A stretch of 64,000 nucleotides of DNA from Xylophilus rhododendri (lineage in GTDB: Bacteria > Pseudomonadota > Gammaproteobacteria > Burkholderiales > Burkholderiaceae_C), in NCBI RefSeq assembly GCF_009906855.1, contig NZ_CP047650.1, positions 4,650,001 through 4,714,000 on the forward strand, in the 5' to 3' direction. This document shows positions 17,355-24,930 of this stretch, in pieces. The notes beneath the pieces are model-generated. The model had not been told where the DNA came from and did not search any database. It worked only from the letters and a program-made list of their open reading frames with translations. The first letter of the stretch is position 1. Every line of letters begins with the position of its first letter. Made by a program: the position numbers and the translations under genes.

Positions 17355-18460
17355 GGCCGGGCCTTGCGTACCGCCATGCCGTCGGTGAGTTCGTAGTTGC
17401 CCTGGCTCACCACCGGGCGGTCGGCGGCCAGGGGGCCGTCCACCACCACGTCGGCGCCGGTCTCCAGCAGGCTCTGCACCGCCAGGCGCCGGGCCTTGCC
17501 CTGCTGCACCTGGAAGACGTAGCCGCCCTTTTCATCGCTCAGCACCGCGCTGCGCGGCAGCTTCCAGCCCTGCTGCTGGCCGACCTGGATGGCGCCGCGC
17601 AGGCGCATGCCGGGCACCAGCGCAGCGTCCGCCTGCGGGCTCACTTCGACCGTCACGTTGAGCAGCTGGGTGCGGGCATCGACCATGTCCTGGATGCTGG
17701 CGACCCGGCCCTGGGCCGGTGGCGCCGCCGCATCCGGCGAGGCGGCCAGGCTGCCGGAGCCGGCCAGCGACTGCAGCGGCGCCAGCGCCACCGGCTGGCC
17801 TTGCCGGATGCGCTGGCGTTGCGCCGGCTCCACGCCCAGGTTGAGCTTGAGCCGGTCGGTGCGGCCGATCTGCAGCACCGGCGCGCCGGCGGCCAGCCGG
17901 TCGCCCTGCGCGGCGTTCAGCGCCAGCACCACGCCGTCGAAGGGCGCCCGGCCCTCGCTGGCGGGCATGGCGCCGCCGAGCTTTTCCTGCGCATCGAGAT
18001 TGGACCGGGCATCGGCCGCCGCCTTCTCCGCCGTCTGCACCTGCGAGGCGGTGGCCAGCTGCAGCGCGAACAGCGAACGCATGCGCTGCAGCTCGCCCTC
18101 GGCCAGGGTCAGCGCCGAGCGGGCCTGGCGGTAGCTGGCCTCGGCGGCGGGGTCGGCGCTGAGCTGGGCCACCGCATCGCCCTGGCGCACATGCTGGCCG
18201 GCCACCACCCGCAGCGCGGCCAGGATGCCGGGCCGGGCGAAGTTCACCGATTCGACCTTGGCCGGCAACAGGTCGCCATAGCCTTCCACGGTGATCGGCG
18301 CCTGCGCCTGCTGCGGCAGCACGGTGGAGACGGCGGCGCTGGGCGGCGTGGCGGGCGCGGCGGCCGGCGCTGCCGACACTTGCTGCCAGCGGTGCCAGCC
18401 GTAGCCGGCACCGGCGGCGAGCACGACGATCGCCAGGACGATGCGGGTGTTTCTGTTCAT
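17351..18460 (-). CDS. RND efflux periplasmic adaptor (membrane fusion protein)
   Basis: The 369-residue protein has an N-terminal membrane anchor (TRIVLAIVVLAAGAGYGWHRW), split lipoyl halves around a short helical hairpin (RQARSALTLAEGELQRMRSLF and SQVQTAEKAAADARSNLDAQ) and a barrel domain (APFDGVVLALNAAQGDRLAAG). It links the inner-membrane pump to the outer-membrane channel. The ATG at 18460 was chosen because it overlaps the channel gene's stop (ATGA) and precedes the anchor. The downstream pump gene also overlaps by ATGA. Confidence 0.9.
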   Translation of the reverse strand: MNRNTRIVLAIVVLAAGAGYGWHRWQQVSAAPAAAPATPPSAAVSTVLPQQAQAPITVEGYGDLLPAKVESVNFARPGILAALRVVAGQHVRQGDAVAQLSADPAAEASYRQARSALTLAEGELQRMRSLFALQLATASQVQTAEKAAADARSNLDAQEKLGGAMPASEGRAPFDGVVLALNAAQGDRLAAGAPVLQIGRTDRLKLNLGVEPAQRQRIRQGQPVALAPLQSLAGSGSLAASPDAAAPPAQGRVASIQDMVDARTQLLNVTVEVSPQADAALVPGMRLRGAIQVGQQQGWKLPRSAVLSDEKGGYVFQVQQGKARRLAVQSLLETGADVVVDGPLAADRPVVSQGNYELTDGMAVRKARP

Positions 18461-19839
18461 GGCGGGGGCAGGTCGGTCTCGGTGGGGAGCAGGGGGCTGA
18501 AACGCGGGCCGCCGGTGAGCGCCAGCAGGCCCACGCGCTGTTCCTGCAGGGCCTGGCGGGCATCGAGCAGCTCGATCTCCTTGGCCAGCGTGGCGGTCTC
18601 CAGCGAGGCCAGGGCGGCCGCGTCGATGTAGCGCGCCGCATAGGCGCTGCGCATGCGCTCGCGTGTGGCGCGCAGGGTGGCCAGGGCAGGCTCCAGTTCT
18701 GCGATCTGGCGCTGGGTGAGGGCCTGGTCGGCGAGCAGGCGTTCGATGTCGAAGCTGCCGGTGTTCAGCCGCTGCTGGTATTCGGCGCGCAGCTTGTCGC
18801 GGGTGGCGTCCTGCACGCGGACCTCGCCGCGGTTGCCGTTGAGCAGCGGCAGCGCCAGGTTGATGCCGAAGCCGCTGGTGTAGGTGTTGCTGGTGTCGCG
18901 GGCGCGCTGCACGCCCAGCGTCAGGGCCGGGAACTGGTTGAGCAGGGCGATGCGATAGCGCGCGTCCTGGGCGGCGTAGCCGGCGCGCAGGGCCTGGATG
19001 TCGGGCCGGCCCGCGACCAGGCGGGGCAGGGCGGCGCGGATCGCGGTCGGGTCGATGGCGGCAAAGTCCGCGCTGCCCTGCAGCGGCAGCGCGGTGCCGG
19101 GCGCCAGGCCCAGCAGGGCGTCGAGGTCCAGCCGGCCCTGGCTGGACAGGCGCCGCAGGTCGGCCAGCTGCCGGGTCAGGTCCTGCAGCGCGGCCAGGTC
19201 GGGCGTGAGCACGTCCAGCGTCAGCAGGCCCTGATCCAGCGCCTGGCGGGCGCGGCCGTAGCGCGCCTCCAGGGTGGCGCGCTGGGTTTCGAGCAGGGCC
19301 CGCTTGGCCTCGGCCGCCTGCAGCCGCACGTAGAGCAGCCGGGCCTGGGCGATGGTCTGCCACTCCTGCCAGAGCAGGGCCAGCCGGGCCTGCTGCAGGT
19401 CCTGCCGGCCGGCTTCCAGCGTGGCCGGCCGGGTGAGCAGGGCGTTGACCGAATAGCCGATGCCCAGCAGGAAGGCGCTGGAGATGCCGGGGCCGGTCGC
19501 ATCGGGAAAGTCGCGGCTGAAGTTGAACGCGGGATCGGGCAGCAGGCCGGCCGCGAACGACTGGGCCTGGGTCAGCCGCCGGGCATTGCGGGCCAGGCGC
19601 AGGTCGGGGTTCTGCGCGAGCGCCAGCACGGCGACCTCCTGCACGTCGAGCCCGTCGGAGGCGTTGAATACGAAGCTGTCCGTGGCAGGCACGGCGGGCA
19701 GGGCGGCGGGAAAGGCCGGCGCCTCGGCCAGCGGCTTGGCCGAATAACTGCTGCACCCGGCCAGCACCGCCGCCAGGGCCAGGGCCGCGACATGGCGCAG
19801 GCGACGGGGCGAGGGCTGGGAATCGGATCGGCAGGGCAT
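18457..19839 (-). CDS. RND efflux outer-membrane channel lipoprotein (OprM/TolC family)
   Basis: The 460-residue protein has a lipoprotein signal peptide with lipobox LAGC, then two outer-membrane efflux repeats of long coiled-coil helices and short barrel strands (ALAQNPDLRLARNARRLTQAQ, and VAGRPDIQALRAGYAAQDAR in the second half). It forms the exit duct of the tripartite pump. It is first in a five-gene operon (channel, adaptor, pump, FetA-type, FetB-type). A direct-repeat operator candidate precedes it at 19865-19880, and a GC-rich hairpin (arms 19842-19847 and 19855-19860) sits just before the start codon. Confidence 0.9.
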   Translation of the reverse strand: MPCRSDSQPSPRRLRHVAALALAAVLAGCSSYSAKPLAEAPAFPAALPAVPATDSFVFNASDGLDVQEVAVLALAQNPDLRLARNARRLTQAQSFAAGLLPDPAFNFSRDFPDATGPGISSAFLLGIGYSVNALLTRPATLEAGRQDLQQARLALLWQEWQTIAQARLLYVRLQAAEAKRALLETQRATLEARYGRARQALDQGLLTLDVLTPDLAALQDLTRQLADLRRLSSQGRLDLDALLGLAPGTALPLQGSADFAAIDPTAIRAALPRLVAGRPDIQALRAGYAAQDARYRIALLNQFPALTLGVQRARDTSNTYTSGFGINLALPLLNGNRGEVRVQDATRDKLRAEYQQRLNTGSFDIERLLADQALTQRQIAELEPALATLRATRERMRSAYAARYIDAAALASLETATLAKEIELLDARQALQEQRVGLLALTGGPRFSPLLPTETDLPPP

Positions 19840-19864
19840 CGGCCGGGAGCATCGCCCGGCATGC

Positions 19865-19880
19865 CTTAGCTGCGACTTAA
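19865..19880 (-). promoter_or_regulatory. Direct-repeat operator candidate (PmrA/QseB type) before the RND operon
   Basis: Read on the - strand the site is TTAAGTCGCAGCTAAG: half-sites TTAAG and CTAAG start 11 bases apart, one helical turn. The same arrangement, TTAAGTGCGGCATAAG, lies in front of the operon that encodes a PmrA/QseB-like response regulator (22350-22365). OmpR-family regulators of this type bind such tandem repeats. It lies about 26 bases before the channel gene's ATG, which is close for a promoter element, so the real start of transcription or translation may be slightly different from that annotated. Confidence 0.5.
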
Positions 19881-19887
19881 GGCGTCT

Positions 19888-20544
19888 CTAGCGCCGCCGC
19901 GTGCTGAGCCTGACCAGGTGGAACAGCAGCAATCCCCCGCAGGCCAGCAGCAGCGCCGTCAGCGCATTCAGGGCCAGCATGGTCCGCTCGTGCTGCTCCT
20001 CCACCTGCGCCTTCGACTTGGCGCCTTCGCGCACATTCAGGTCGGAGAGCCTCGACAGCGTCTCGATCATCTCGTCGAAGGCGAACTGCGAGTGGGTCAG
20101 GAAACGCACGGCGGTCGGCTGGCGGGTGGCGGCGAACTGGGTGACCTGGTCCTGCGAGCGGAAGTAGTCCTGCTTCTGGTGCAGATAGCTCTGGTAGAGC
20201 AGGTGCTCGTCGGGCTCGCTGACCAGGGGTTCGTAGGTGGACTCGGCGCGGGACATGGCCTGGCGCGCCTTCATCAGCGGCGCGTCGCAGGAGATGCCGT
20301 CGCAGCCGCGCTCGGCCAGCACCACCCGGGCCTCCACCCGCCGCAGTTCGTAGGCCGCATCGCGGATCTGGCCGATCGCCCGCACGCTGGGAAACCAGTT
20401 GGTGGCGATCTGGCTCGCGGCGCGGTTGGAGTTGCTGGAGAACACATTGGCCGAGATGCCCAGGCCCAGGCACAGGGCCACGCAGATGAGCGAACTGGTC
20501 AGGGCGATGGCGGGACCTTCGGTCAGGCGGCGCAGTGGGTTCAT
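19888..20544 (-). CDS. Membrane protein with a four-helix-bundle periplasmic sensor-like domain
   Basis: The 218-residue protein has a transmembrane helix near residues 12-31 (TSSLICVALCLGLGISANVF), a periplasmic segment of about 160 mostly helical residues including a Cys pair (GCDGISCD), and a second transmembrane helix near 190-212. This resembles the 4HB ligand-binding module of chemoreceptors and kinases, but the protein stops right after helix 2 with no HAMP, kinase or methyl-accepting domain. The start at 20544 gives a short N-terminus before the first helix. It is divergent from the LOV kinase gene, 143 bases away, which may be its signalling partner (inference). Confidence 0.6.
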   Translation of the reverse strand: MNPLRRLTEGPAIALTSSLICVALCLGLGISANVFSSNSNRAASQIATNWFPSVRAIGQIRDAAYELRRVEARVVLAERGCDGISCDAPLMKARQAMSRAESTYEPLVSEPDEHLLYQSYLHQKQDYFRSQDQVTQFAATRQPTAVRFLTHSQFAFDEMIETLSRLSDLNVREGAKSKAQVEEQHERTMLALNALTALLLACGGLLLFHLVRLSTRRR

Positions 20545-20611
20545 GGCGTAATGGTTTTGGCGTGGGAGCATGCACGGCCCGGACATGTCTTGCCACGTCA
20601 AATGACATGCA

Positions 20612-20631
20612 TCCAGATACTACGATCTGGA
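20612..20631. promoter_or_regulatory. Inverted repeat between the sensor-like gene and the LOV kinase gene
   Basis: The 20-base sequence TCCAGATACTACGATCTGGA has perfect 7-base arms around a 6-base centre. It lies between two divergent genes, 56 bases before the LOV kinase start. It could be an operator or overlap a promoter (GATACT is like a -10 element). A second, looser pair (CATGTC and GACATG) lies just upstream. Confidence 0.4.
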
Positions 20632-20687
20632 ATGCCGATGTGTGTGCGTCCCGACCGCCGGGAGCCGTCGGCAGGAGCCGTTTGCCC

Positions 20688-22334
20688 ATGTCCGTTGACG
20701 AGAAGCCGCCGATCCGCGGTGCCCATGCCCCTGAGCTGTCGGTGGCCGAGTCCGGTGCCGATGCGGTGCTGCACCACCGCGACGACATCTTCTTCGCCGC
20801 CATCGAGACCACCCGCATGCCGATGCTGGTGACCGATCCGCGCCAGCCCGACAACCCCATCGTGTTCACCAACCGCGCCTTCATCTCGATGAGCGGTTAT
20901 GCCGAGGAGGAGATCGTGGGCCGCAACTGCCGCTTCCTGCAGGGGCCGGAGACCGACCGCGCCACCGTGGCGGCGATCCGCGAGGCGGTCAGGAACCGGC
21001 GCGAGATCACGGTCGAGATCCTCAACTACCGCAAGGACGGCTCCAGCTTCTGGAATGCGCTCTTCGTCTCCCCGGTCTACAACCAGAAGAAGGAACTGGT
21101 CTTCTTCTTCGCCTCGCAGCTCGACGTGAGCCGGCGCCGCGATGCCGAGGAGAGCCTGGCCCAGGCCCAGAAGATGGAGGCCCTGGGCCAGCTGACCGGC
21201 GGCATCTCGCACGACTTCAACAACCTGCTGCAGGTGATGTCGGGCCATGTGGACCTGCTCATGGTCAGCGTCAAGCGCGGCGTGGCCACCGGCGAGAAGG
21301 TCGAGCGCATCGCCGGCAACATCCGCAGCGCGATCAACAAGGCTTCCACGCTCACCCAGCAGCTGCTGGCCTTCTCGCGCAAGCAGCGGCTGGAGGGGCG
21401 GGTGATCAACCTCAACACCGTGGTGCGCAACCTGGGGGCGCTGGTGGAGCGCACCTTCTCCGATGCGGTGACCCTCAACCGCGTGCTCTCGCCCGAGGTC
21501 GCCAACTGCCGGCTGGACCCGGTGCAGTTGGAGCTGGCGCTGCTCAACCTGCTGGTCAACGCACGCGACGCCATGCCCGACGGCGGCATGGTCACCATCA
21601 AGACCTTCAACCAGGTGGTGGACGAGAGCGACGCCCGGCATTTCCCCGACCTGCCGCCCGGCGACTACGTCGGCATCTCGATCACCGACAGCGGCGTGGG
21701 CATCCCGGCCGCCGCGCTGGTGCATGTGATGAACCCCTTCTTCACCACCAAGGAGGAGGGCAAGGGCACGGGGCTGGGCCTGTCGATGGTGTATGGCTTC
21801 GCCAAGCAGTCGGGCGGCGCGACGCACATCTATTCGGAAGTGGGCATAGGCACCACGGTGCGCATGTACTTTCCCGCCTCCGAGGAGATGGCCCAGCCCG
21901 AAGGCACGGTGCGCCAGCGCGATCCCGACGTGGGCGGCAGCGAGACGGTGCTGGTGGTGGACGACCGGCACGAGGTGGCCGAACTCTCGCGCGACATGCT
22001 GGAAGGCCTGGGCTACAACGTGCATGTGGCCAACAGCGGACGCCAGGCGCTGGAGATGGTGGACGGCGGCCTGCTGCCCAAGCCGCCGGAGCTGCTCTTC
22101 TCCGACATCATCATGCCGGGCGGCATCAACGGCTTCGTGCTGGCGCAGGAGCTGACACGGCGCCTACCGGGGCTGAAGGTGATCCTGACCACCGGCTATG
22201 CCGCCACCGGCGAGACCGGCGAGGCCGGCGCCGATGCGGCCGGGCAGTTCGAGATCCTGAAGAAGCCCTACCGGCTGTCGGAGCTGGCGCGCACCGTGCG
22301 CCGGGTGCTGGATGCGGGCCGGCCCCAGCGCTAG
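20688..22334 (+). CDS. LOV-domain (blue-light) hybrid histidine kinase with C-terminal receiver
   Basis: The 548-residue soluble protein has a LOV/PAS domain at about 32-150 with the diagnostic motif GRNCRFLQG; Cys81 is the residue that forms the flavin adduct in LOV photoreceptors. Supporting flavin contacts are Asn113 (NYRKDG), Asn123 (FWN) and Gln144 (ASQLDV). A kinase core follows with His175 in GGISHDFNNLL, the G boxes DSGVGI and GKGTGLGLSM, and a C-terminal receiver with Asp473 in LLFSDIIMPG. This matches the LOV-HK-receiver layout known from Pseudomonas syringae. The ATG at 20688 was chosen because upstream reading in the same frame is low-complexity and non-homologous. The output partner is not encoded nearby. 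Confidence 0.9.
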   Translation: MSVDEKPPIRGAHAPELSVAESGADAVLHHRDDIFFAAIETTRMPMLVTDPRQPDNPIVFTNRAFISMSGYAEEEIVGRNCRFLQGPETDRATVAAIREAVRNRREITVEILNYRKDGSSFWNALFVSPVYNQKKELVFFFASQLDVSRRRDAEESLAQAQKMEALGQLTGGISHDFNNLLQVMSGHVDLLMVSVKRGVATGEKVERIAGNIRSAINKASTLTQQLLAFSRKQRLEGRVINLNTVVRNLGALVERTFSDAVTLNRVLSPEVANCRLDPVQLELALLNLLVNARDAMPDGGMVTIKTFNQVVDESDARHFPDLPPGDYVGISITDSGVGIPAAALVHVMNPFFTTKEEGKGTGLGLSMVYGFAKQSGGATHIYSEVGIGTTVRMYFPASEEMAQPEGTVRQRDPDVGGSETVLVVDDRHEVAELSRDMLEGLGYNVHVANSGRQALEMVDGGLLPKPPELLFSDIIMPGGINGFVLAQELTRRLPGLKVILTTGYAATGETGEAGADAAGQFEILKKPYRLSELARTVRRVLDAGRPQR

Positions 22335-22349
22335 ACGCTTTCAAGGGCG

Positions 22350-22365
22350 TTAAGTGCGGCATAAG
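22350..22365 (+). promoter_or_regulatory. Direct-repeat operator candidate before the PAP2-like/two-component operon
   Basis: TTAAGTGCGGCATAAG has half-sites TTAAG and ATAAG 11 bases apart, 37 bases before the start of the membrane-protein gene. It matches the site before the RND operon (19865-19880) in layout and in its first six bases. Autoregulation by the response regulator encoded two genes downstream is the natural reading. TTAAG is rare in this GC-rich sequence, which makes the pair of sites more notable. Confidence 0.5.
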
Positions 22366-22402
22366 CCGCGGGGCCGGAGCATGGCGGTTTTGTCCTGCGT
22401 CC

Positions 22403-22912
22403 ATGACCGCCCTCAACGCGCTGCTGTTCGAACTGATGCGAGCCAGCCCGCGCCATGCCACGCCGGCCGTCGTCGCGGCGCAGCTGCTGGTGGTGCTGGC
22501 CGCGCCGCTGACCCTGGCGGTCGCCGCCGTGGCCTGGCTGCGCGCGGGCCCGCGCACCCGGGCCGAACTGGCGCTGGCCTTGGGCTCGGCCCTGCTGGCC
22601 GCGCTGCCGCTGCTGCCGGCCGGCAGCGCGCTCGATGGCGATGTGCTGCTGCTGTGGGCGCTGTCCCTGGGCCTGCTGCCGGGCCGGCGCCTGGCCTGGC
22701 TGGCTTTTCCCGGCCTGGCGCTGGGCCTGGCCACCGGCTGGGCCAAGGTCTATCTGGGCCTGGCCCTGCCGCTGGCGGTGGCCGCCGCGCTGCCGGTGGC
22801 GGTGCTGGCCAGCTGGCTGGCCTGGCGCCTGTGCCTGCGGCTGGCGCCGGGCCGCTACCATGGGCTGCGCCGGGCCATGGTCCGGCTGTCATGGCGCTCG
22901 CGCCGGAGGTGA
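22403..22912 (+). CDS. Degenerate PAP2-like integral membrane protein
   Basis: The 169-residue protein is almost entirely hydrophobic, with five or six membrane helices. Its order of segments follows PAP2/BcrC-type undecaprenyl-diphosphate phosphatases: LNALLFELMRASPR at the N-terminus and GWAKVYLGLALPLAVAAA near the end, where active enzymes have G-[FW]-[AS]-R-V-Y-x-G-x-H-[FY]-P-x-D. Here the catalytic His and the Asp are replaced by Ala, and I see no KxxxxxxRP or PSGH motif. It is therefore probably inactive as a phosphatase, or serves another role such as a sensor partner. It ends five bases before the response-regulator gene, so the three genes form one operon. Confidence 0.65.
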   Translation: MTALNALLFELMRASPRHATPAVVAAQLLVVLAAPLTLAVAAVAWLRAGPRTRAELALALGSALLAALPLLPAGSALDGDVLLLWALSLGLLPGRRLAWLAFPGLALGLATGWAKVYLGLALPLAVAAALPVAVLASWLAWRLCLRLAPGRYHGLRRAMVRLSWRSRRR

Positions 22913-22917
22913 AATCC

Positions 22918-23574
22918 ATGCGTCTACTGCTCGTCGAGGACGACCCCATGATCGGCAAGGCCCTGCAGCAGGGCCTGCGCAACGAAGGCTTCGCCATCGA
23001 CTGGGTGCAGGACGGCATCGCCGCCGGCCATGCGCTGGACAACGGCGTGTACGACCTGGCCGTGCTCGACCTGGGCCTGCCCGGGCGCGACGGCATGGAG
23101 CTGCTGCGCAGCCTGCGCGCGCGCCGCGACCACCTGCCGGTGCTGATCGCCACCGCCCGCGACGCGGTGCGCCAGCGCATCGACGGGCTGAACGCCGGCG
23201 CCGACGACTACCTGGTCAAGCCCTTCGACCTGGACGAACTCATCGCCCGCATCCGCGCCTTGCTGCGCCGCCATGCCGGCAGCGGCAGCAGCCTGCTGGA
23301 GGCGGGCGACATCCGGCTCGACCCGCTGCGCAAGACGGTGGACCAGGCCGGCCGCCCGGTGCTGCTGTCGGCACGCGAATTCGCGCTGCTGGAAGTGCTG
23401 ATGCAGCGGCCGGGCGCGGTGCTCTCGCGCGAGAAGCTCGAAGAGTCGGTCTATGCCTGGAACGAGGAGCTGGGCTCCAACGCGGTGGAGGTGCACCTGC
23501 ACCACCTGCGCCGCAAGCTGGGCGCGGCGGCCATCGTCAATGTGCGCGGCGTCGGCTACCGCGTCGCCACCTGA
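22918..23574 (+). CDS. OmpR/PhoP-family response regulator (PmrA/QseB-like)
   Basis: The 218-residue protein has a receiver domain with the acidic pair LVEDD, phospho-acceptor Asp51 in LAVLDLGLPG and Lys in DYLVKPFD, followed by a winged-helix DNA-binding domain (LSAREFALLEVLMQRPGAVLSREKL, HHLRRKLG, VRGVGYRV). It groups with the PmrA/QseB/BasR subfamily by eye. A good ribosome site (GGAGGTG) precedes the ATG at 22918. With the arn genes and efflux operon nearby, a role in cationic-peptide or envelope stress response is reasonable but inferred. It pairs with the next gene. Confidence 0.92.
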   Translation: MRLLLVEDDPMIGKALQQGLRNEGFAIDWVQDGIAAGHALDNGVYDLAVLDLGLPGRDGMELLRSLRARRDHLPVLIATARDAVRQRIDGLNAGADDYLVKPFDLDELIARIRALLRRHAGSGSSLLEAGDIRLDPLRKTVDQAGRPVLLSAREFALLEVLMQRPGAVLSREKLEESVYAWNEELGSNAVEVHLHHLRRKLGAAAIVNVRGVGYRVAT

Positions 23575-23583
23575 GGGCCGGCC

Positions 23584-24930
23584 ATGCGATCGATACGAGG
23601 CGAACTGCTGAAGTGGGTGCTGGGCGCCCTCTGCCTGGGCTCCATCGTGCTGGTGCTGGTGGCCTACCTGGTGTCGCTGGCCGAGATGAACGAGGTGCTC
23701 GACGAGAACCTGCGCGACGTGGCCTCGTCCCTGGCCGAGTACCGCGAACGTGCGCCCGCCGTGGCGGTGGCGCCGTCCGCCGAAGGCCATCCGATGGACG
23801 ACGCCCACGACTACGGCGACCTGGTCACCCAGATCTCGCGCCCCGACGGCAGCCTGCTGTTCTCCTCCAACGCCCAGGTGGCGCTGCCGCTGCACCGGGA
23901 GGCGGGCGAGCGCACCGAATCCATCGCCGGCACCGAATGGCGCACCTACACCTTGCCCGGCCCGCAGGCCATCGTGCAGGTGGCGCAGCGCACCGTGGCC
24001 CGCAAGGAGATGGCCGGCGAGGCGGCACTGCGCCTGGTGGTGCCGCTGGCCCTGCTCACCCTGCTGATCGGCGGCCTGCTGGTGTTCGGCCTGCGGCGCG
24101 GACTGGAGCCGCTGGACGATGCCGCCGCGCAGATGTCCGAGCGCACCGCCACCAGCCTGGCGCCGCTGGCCGAACGCGAGCTGCCGCGCGAGATGCGCCC
24201 GCTGGTGGCGGCCTTCAACGGCCTGATGGGCCGGCTCGAAGCCTCCTTCACCCTGCAGCGCAATTTCGTGGCCGACGCCGCCCACGAGCTGCGCACGCCG
24301 GTGGCGGCACTCGGCCTGCAGCTGCAATTGCTGGAGCGGGCCCGCGACGAGGCCGGCCGCGCCGAGGCGATCCGCGAACTGCGCGGCGGCATGGACCGCA
24401 CCGCACGCCTGGTCGAGCAGCTGCTGCAGCTCTCGCGCGCGCAGCCGGACGTGGAAGTGTTCGAACCGGTGCCGGTGGCGCTGGACGAGCTGGCCCGCTC
24501 GGTGGTGGGCGATTTCAGCCGGCTGGCCGAGCGCGTCGGGGTGGACCTGGGTGTCAGCTCCGCCACGGCGGTGACCGCCCATGCCGACCCCGACCAGCTG
24601 CGGGTGCTGCTGAACAACCTGGTGCGCAACGCCGTGCAGTTCGCGCCGGCCGGCAGCCGCGTGGACGTATCGGCCGGCCTGGAAGACGGCCGGCCCTGGC
24701 TGGCCGTGGCCGACCAAGGCCCGGGCATACCGGCAGCGGAACGCGGGCGTGTCTTCGACCGTTTCTACCGCTCGGCCGACACGGCGGCCAGCGCGGGCGG
24801 CAGCGGCCTGGGGCTGGCCATCGTCAAGGCGATCGCCGACCGGCACGGCGCGCGCGTCAGCCTGGGCGATGGCCTGGACGGAGGGGGCCTGCAGGTCAGG
24901 GTCGTGCTGGCGCCGCCGCCGGCAGCCTGA
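23584..24930 (+). CDS. Sensor histidine kinase (QseC/PmrB-like)
   Basis: The 448-residue kinase has transmembrane helices near residues 10-32 and 148-170, a periplasmic sensor of about 110 residues (QseC/2CSK type), a HAMP-like linker (RGLEPLDDAAAQMSERT), His234 in FVADAAHELRTPVAALG, and the ATPase boxes NNLVRNAVQFAP, DQGPGIP and GGSGLGLAIVKAIADRHG. It should phosphorylate Asp51 of the regulator encoded nine bases upstream. Its last 35 bases overlap, on the opposite strand, the end of another histidine kinase gene. Confidence 0.92.
   Translation: MRSIRGELLKWVLGALCLGSIVLVLVAYLVSLAEMNEVLDENLRDVASSLAEYRERAPAVAVAPSAEGHPMDDAHDYGDLVTQISRPDGSLLFSSNAQVALPLHREAGERTESIAGTEWRTYTLPGPQAIVQVAQRTVARKEMAGEAALRLVVPLALLTLLIGGLLVFGLRRGLEPLDDAAAQMSERTATSLAPLAERELPREMRPLVAAFNGLMGRLEASFTLQRNFVADAAHELRTPVAALGLQLQLLERARDEAGRAEAIRELRGGMDRTARLVEQLLQLSRAQPDVEVFEPVPVALDELARSVVGDFSRLAERVGVDLGVSSATAVTAHADPDQLRVLLNNLVRNAVQFAPAGSRVDVSAGLEDGRPWLAVADQGPGIPAAERGRVFDRFYRSADTAASAGGSGLGLAIVKAIADRHGARVSLGDGLDGGGLQVRVVLAPPPAA

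Noticed and set aside
14064..17396. An 1110-codon open frame antisense to the RND pump gene
   Set aside because: The RND protein on the other strand has all family motifs; the antisense product is His/Gln/Arg-rich with no domain.
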